DNA from: an uncultured Spirochaetaceae bacterium
GTDB taxonomy: Bacteria > Spirochaetota > Spirochaetia > Treponematales > Treponemataceae
Reading direction: 5' to 3'
Length of the DNA stretch: 8,152 nucleotides
Assembly: GCA_902773215.1 (NCBI GenBank)
Contig: CACYDQ010000340.1
Coordinates: forward strand, 1 to 8,152
This document shows positions 6,695 through 8,152 of this stretch, one piece after another; within the stretch, counting starts at the first letter, position 1, and every line of letters begins with the position of its first letter. The notes below the pieces were generated by a model that saw only the letters and a list, made by a program, of their open reading frames with translations, made no database searches and had not been told where the DNA came from. Position numbers and translations under genes: made by a program.

Positions 6695-7651
6695 GTACGG
6701 CACTTTGGGCGGACTGCCGGGCTGCTGGCGGCGGCATGTGCCCTTGCCCTGTCGGCGGCCCTGTTCGCGTCCTGTGACTACTGGGGTGAGGACTGGTACA
6801 AGGGCGAGAGCAGCGATAATTCCTCTCTGACGAACGGGGACGGAAGCACTTGGCCTGACTGTACCTGCTTTTCCAGGCGTCCTGTGAGTCCGGCGACAAC
6901 GCCCGCGGCGACCCCGGCGACCACGCCCACGACCCCGGCGACCACGCCCGCGCCGACTCCTGCGCCAACGCCAACTCCTGCGCCAACACCAACTCCGACG
7001 CCCACGCCGTCACCTGCACTCGGCGTGAATATGAAAACGGGAAGTCAGATAAACGCTATTCTAAAGAATCTTGGAGCAAATGGTACTGCCACGTCGTTTG
7101 TAGCTTCTACCACACCGCCTCCTGCGGGAATTACTCCAGAAATTCTATCTAATGTATCTTCCTCAGAACCTACTGAGGTAAAGGCATGGCTGGACGGAAC
7201 TACCATCAAATACTATGCACAGGGCTACACCGACAGCAATACGAGAATACCGCTGAATGCTGATTCCGAAAGTATGTTCAATGGCTGTAGCAGTCTTACA
7301 AGCCTCAATTTGAGCGGTTTTGACACGAGCAATGTCACCACGATGGAATCTATGTTCAAAGGTTGTAGCAGTCTTACAAGCCTTAACGTGAGCGGTTTTG
7401 ACACGAGCAATGTCACCGACGTTTTATCGCTTTTTCAATACTGTTCCAGACTTGAGACAATATATGCATCCTCGTCCTTTGTAAATACGAATATGAGCTT
7501 TAACGGTGCTTCAGGCGCGCCGTTCACAGGCTGTTACGCTCTCAAAGGCGGAGCAGGGACGGCATACAACTCCAATATGCACCTTCCTGTATACGCCCGC
7601 ATAGACGACCCTGCACACGGCCGTCCGGGCTACTTTACGGAAAAACCATAA
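6695..7651 (+). CDS. BspA-like leucine-rich-repeat lipoprotein, start codon not identifiable
   Basis: The frame is open from 6671 (after an in-frame TAG at 6668-6670) to the TAA at 7649-7651. It encodes a textbook lipoprotein signal: basic RHFGRT, then GLLAAACALALSAALFASC with lipobox LFAS-C, Cys codon at 6773-6775. The mature protein would be 292 residues and surface- or periplasm-anchored. After a short acidic stretch comes a Pro/Thr linker (6887 to about 7020), then a unique region. Next are two 26-residue DUF285/BspA repeats, MFNGCSSLTSLNLSGFDTSN and MFKGCSSLTSLNVSGFDTSN (starting 7274 and 7352), a degenerate third, and a C-terminal cap ending in ARIDDPAHGRPGYFTEKP. Between the TAG and the Cys codon there is no in-frame ATG, GTG or TTG, only ATA 6692, GTA 6695 (used here as a nominal boundary) and CTG 6722/6725. 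A start at GTG 6884 is formally possible but would cut off the signal. Either the start is non-standard or the copy is inactive. Confidence 0.75.
   Translation, partial: VRHFGRTAGLLAAACALALSAALFASCDYWGEDWYKGESSDNSSLTNGDGSTWPDCTCFSRRPVSPATTPAATPATTPTTPATTPAPTPAPTPTPAPTPTPTPTPSPALGVNMKTGSQINAILKNLGANGTATSFVASTTPPPAGITPEILSNVSSSEPTEVKAWLDGTTIKYYAQGYTDSNTRIPLNADSESMFNGCSSLTSLNLSGFDTSNVTTMESMFKGCSSLTSLNVSGFDTSNVTDVLSLFQYCSRLETIYASSSFVNTNMSFNGASGAPFTGCYALKGGAGTAYNSNMHLPVYARIDDPAHGRPGYFTEKP
6887..7020 (+). repeat. Low-complexity Pro/Thr/Ala linker coding repeat
   Basis: Short direct repeats encode the TTPATTP/APTPTP linker. ACCCCGGCGACCACGCCC occurs twice at a 21-nt interval (6911 and 6932), and ACTCCTGCGCCAAC twice at an 18-nt interval (6956 and 6974). 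Repeats of this kind vary in copy number by slippage. The segment is far richer in GC than the leucine-rich-repeat part that follows. Confidence 0.8.
7274..7429 (+). repeat. Two tandem 78-bp BspA/DUF285 repeat units
   Basis: Unit 1 starts at 7274 and unit 2 at 7352. Long tracts are identical between them, including TGTAGCAGTCTTACAAGCCT and most of the segment encoding SGFDTSNVT. Each encodes 26 residues. A third, diverged unit starts at 7430 (LFQYCSRLETIYASSSF). Larger family members carry many more units, so this is a short version. Confidence 0.85.
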
Positions 7652-7693
7652 GACACAAGGGCAGTCCTAAACGGGCGTTTCCACGGGGGCGGG
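7648..7693. repeat. Outlying partial copy of the 23-bp dyad repeat
   Basis: The sequence AAGGGCAGTCCTAA followed by ACGGGCGTTTCCACGGGGGC matches the second half of a regular unit plus the last-type unit of the array at 7902-8039 (18 of 23 positions identical to the unit at 8017-8039). The half-unit begins inside the last codons of the lipoprotein gene. It contains the dyad AAACG-GG-CGTTT (7669-7680). Confidence 0.65.
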
Positions 7694-7697
7694 GAGT

Positions 7698-7850
7698 CTA
7701 CGCCAGCGGCTTGCCCAGCCTGGCCGCGGACTTGTCCCGCTCCTCCGCGGGGATATCCAGCACGTCCATAGCCTGCTCCGCCGTCAGCGACAGGCTGTCC
7801 GTCAGCTTGCGGAAGGTCCCGGGCATACCGGCAGGACACACCGCCCCCAT
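7698..7850 (-). pseudogene. C-terminal remnant of an Rpn/YhgA-like protein
   Basis: On the minus strand a short frame ends at TAG (7700-7698) with the residues FRKLTDSLSLTAEQAMDVLD followed by IPAEERDKSAARLGKPLA. A segment of the form 'LxLTxEQAMDxLxIPxEER' is typical of the extreme C-terminus of Rpn/YhgA-like and related transposase-type proteins. Nothing resembling the rest of such a protein lies upstream. Possible starts are ATG at 7850-7848 (50 residues) or ATG at 7826-7824 (42 residues), neither with a clear Shine-Dalgarno. The frame continues open without recognisable content into the repeat array. It is best read as a leftover fragment bracketed by 23-bp repeat copies; a real small protein is less likely. 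Confidence 0.45.
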
Positions 7851-7893
7851 CACATTTTTCCGGCGTTTTCCGGCGGGAAAATCACATTTTTCC
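7849..7893. repeat. Short direct repeats upstream of the 23-bp array
   Basis: ATCACATTTTTCC occurs at 7849-7861 and again at 7881-7893. Between them TTTTCCGGCG is repeated in tandem (7856-7865 and 7866-7875), and TTTTCC-GGCG-GGAAAA (7866-7881) can form a small hairpin. This looks like local duplication; no gene or promoter is recognisable here. Confidence 0.6.
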
Positions 7894-7901
7894 AGGTTTT
7901 G

Positions 7902-8039
7902 ACAGGAATTTAGGGGTGCCCTAAACGGGCGTTGAGGGCACCCCTAAACGGACGTTTAAGGGTACCCTCAACGGACGTATCAGGGGGTGTGATACGGGCG
8001 TATAGGGGAGGCCCGGCCGGGCGTTCCCACGCAGGCGGA
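7902..8039. repeat. Array of six contiguous 23-bp units with alternating dyads
   Basis: Units start at 7902, 7925, 7948, 7971, 7994 and 8017 and follow each other without spacers. Each begins with a 9-bp core of form ACGGRCGTW, itself a dyad (ACG-GR-CGT), followed by a second dyad near AGGGNNCCCT plus linking bases; AGGGTACCCT at 7959-7968 is a perfect palindrome. The cores at 7925-8025 are well conserved. The first unit is degenerate in its core, and the last is degenerate in its second half. Because 23 is not a multiple of three and both strands contain stops, it is not coding. The array is non-genic and precedes a strong promoter. It could be an operator array, an iteron-like site or a structured mobile repeat. 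Confidence 0.85.
7909..7948. repeat. Near-perfect 40-bp palindrome inside the array
   Basis: The left arm TTTAGGGGTGCCCTAAACG (7909-7927) and the right arm (7930-7948) pair at 18 of 19 positions around a 2-bp centre (GG at 7928-7929). The overlapping dyad centred on 7951-7952 pairs at 15 of 17 positions, so the two are mutually exclusive folds. The tight centre favours cruciform DNA or dimer binding over a simple RNA hairpin. Confidence 0.8.
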
Positions 8040-8077
8040 AAAAAACGCGGAATTTCCAAAAAAACTTCATTTTCCGC
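8035..8077. repeat. A-rich segment flanked by GCGGAAAA / TTTTCCGC inverted repeat
   Basis: Arms lie at 8035-8042 and 8070-8077. The enclosed 27 nt are A- and T-rich (AATTTCCAAAAAAACTTCAT) and sit directly upstream of the -35 of the next promoter, where an UP element would be expected. Confidence 0.45.
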
Positions 8078-8106
8078 TTGACATAAACGGGAAGGCGTGC
8101 TAATAT
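8078..8106 (+). promoter_or_regulatory. Strong sigma70-type promoter reading out of the right edge
   Basis: A perfect TTGACA (8078-8083) is followed after 17 nt by TAATAT (8101-8106). The upstream A-rich stretch could act as an UP element. No start codon with a Shine-Dalgarno follows inside the window, so the transcribed gene or RNA lies beyond 8152 or has a leader longer than about 40 nt. Confidence 0.7.
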
Positions 8107-8109
8107 CAT

Positions 8110-8124
8110 TCTCACGCTGTGAGA
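8110..8124. promoter_or_regulatory. Dyad at the predicted transcription start (possible operator)
   Basis: TCTCAC-GCT-GTGAGA is a perfect 6-bp inverted repeat beginning 4 nt after the -10. It covers the expected start of transcription, so it could be a repressor site or a 5'-end hairpin of the transcript. Confidence 0.45.
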
Positions 8125-8152
8125 CACACCAACCACAGCATCCAGCTTTTTG

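Noticed and set aside
7899..7927. Promoter from TTGACA at 7899-7904
   Set aside because: No -10-like hexamer lies 16-18 nt downstream; the position holds TAAACG within the first array units.
7902..8039. CRISPR array
   Set aside because: The units are contiguous with no unique spacers of constant length, are only 23 bp, vary considerably, and no cas gene is nearby.
7902..8039. Integron attC sites
   Set aside because: The ACGGGCGTT cores superficially resemble the GTTRRRY/RYYYAAC motifs, but the flanking bases do not fit. There is also no cassette organisation or integrase in the window.
7921..8136. Minus-strand 71-codon frame running through the 23-bp array
   Set aside because: The 23-bp period shifts frame at every unit, so the repeated-looking peptide comes from the DNA repeats and not from a conserved protein.

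Overview
The window is bacterial, GC-rich overall, and reads best as a spirochaete, probably Treponema-like. That inference rests on three things: a BspA-type leucine-rich-repeat lipoprotein with a Pro/Thr linker, Rpn/YhgA-like PD-(D/E)XK 'transposase' genes typical of gut and oral treponemes, and an AAA/DUF4143 ATPase. No rRNA or other marker gene is present to confirm it.

Left part (1-3678), minus strand. The 5' end of a flavocytochrome-type reductase (FMN-binding plus FAD-binding domains) runs off the left edge. Upstream of it lies a tight two-gene operon, pepF-birA: oligoendopeptidase F followed after 9 nt by a biotin-protein ligase lacking the N-terminal repressor domain. pepF has no Shine-Dalgarno but an extended -10-like sequence abuts its ATG, so its mRNA may be leaderless.

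Middle part (3679-5927), plus strand. An AAA/DUF4143 ATPase with a nuclease-like C-terminus is read from its own sigma70-type promoter. It is followed by an MscS-type mechanosensitive channel, preceded by three consecutive small hairpins. The third of these coincides with the -35 of the mscS promoter.

Right part (6020-8152) is accessory and partly degenerate. It holds an internally deleted Rpn-family gene; a BspA-like lipoprotein with a clear lipobox signal peptide in frame but no usable start codon in front of it; a short C-terminal Rpn-like remnant on the minus strand; and a contiguous array of six 23-bp units (7902-8039). The array alternates two kinds of dyad and includes a near-perfect 40-bp palindrome. 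A further partial copy of the repeat sits just after the lipoprotein stop codon, so the Rpn remnant is bracketed by repeat copies. The array is followed by an A-rich stretch, a strong promoter and a dyad near the predicted transcription start, which drive something beyond the right edge.

The most unusual structure is the 23-bp dyad array. Its function cannot be read from this window; an operator array, iteron-like site or structured mobile repeat are all possible. Housekeeping genes are called with high confidence, regulatory sites and degenerate genes with moderate to low confidence.
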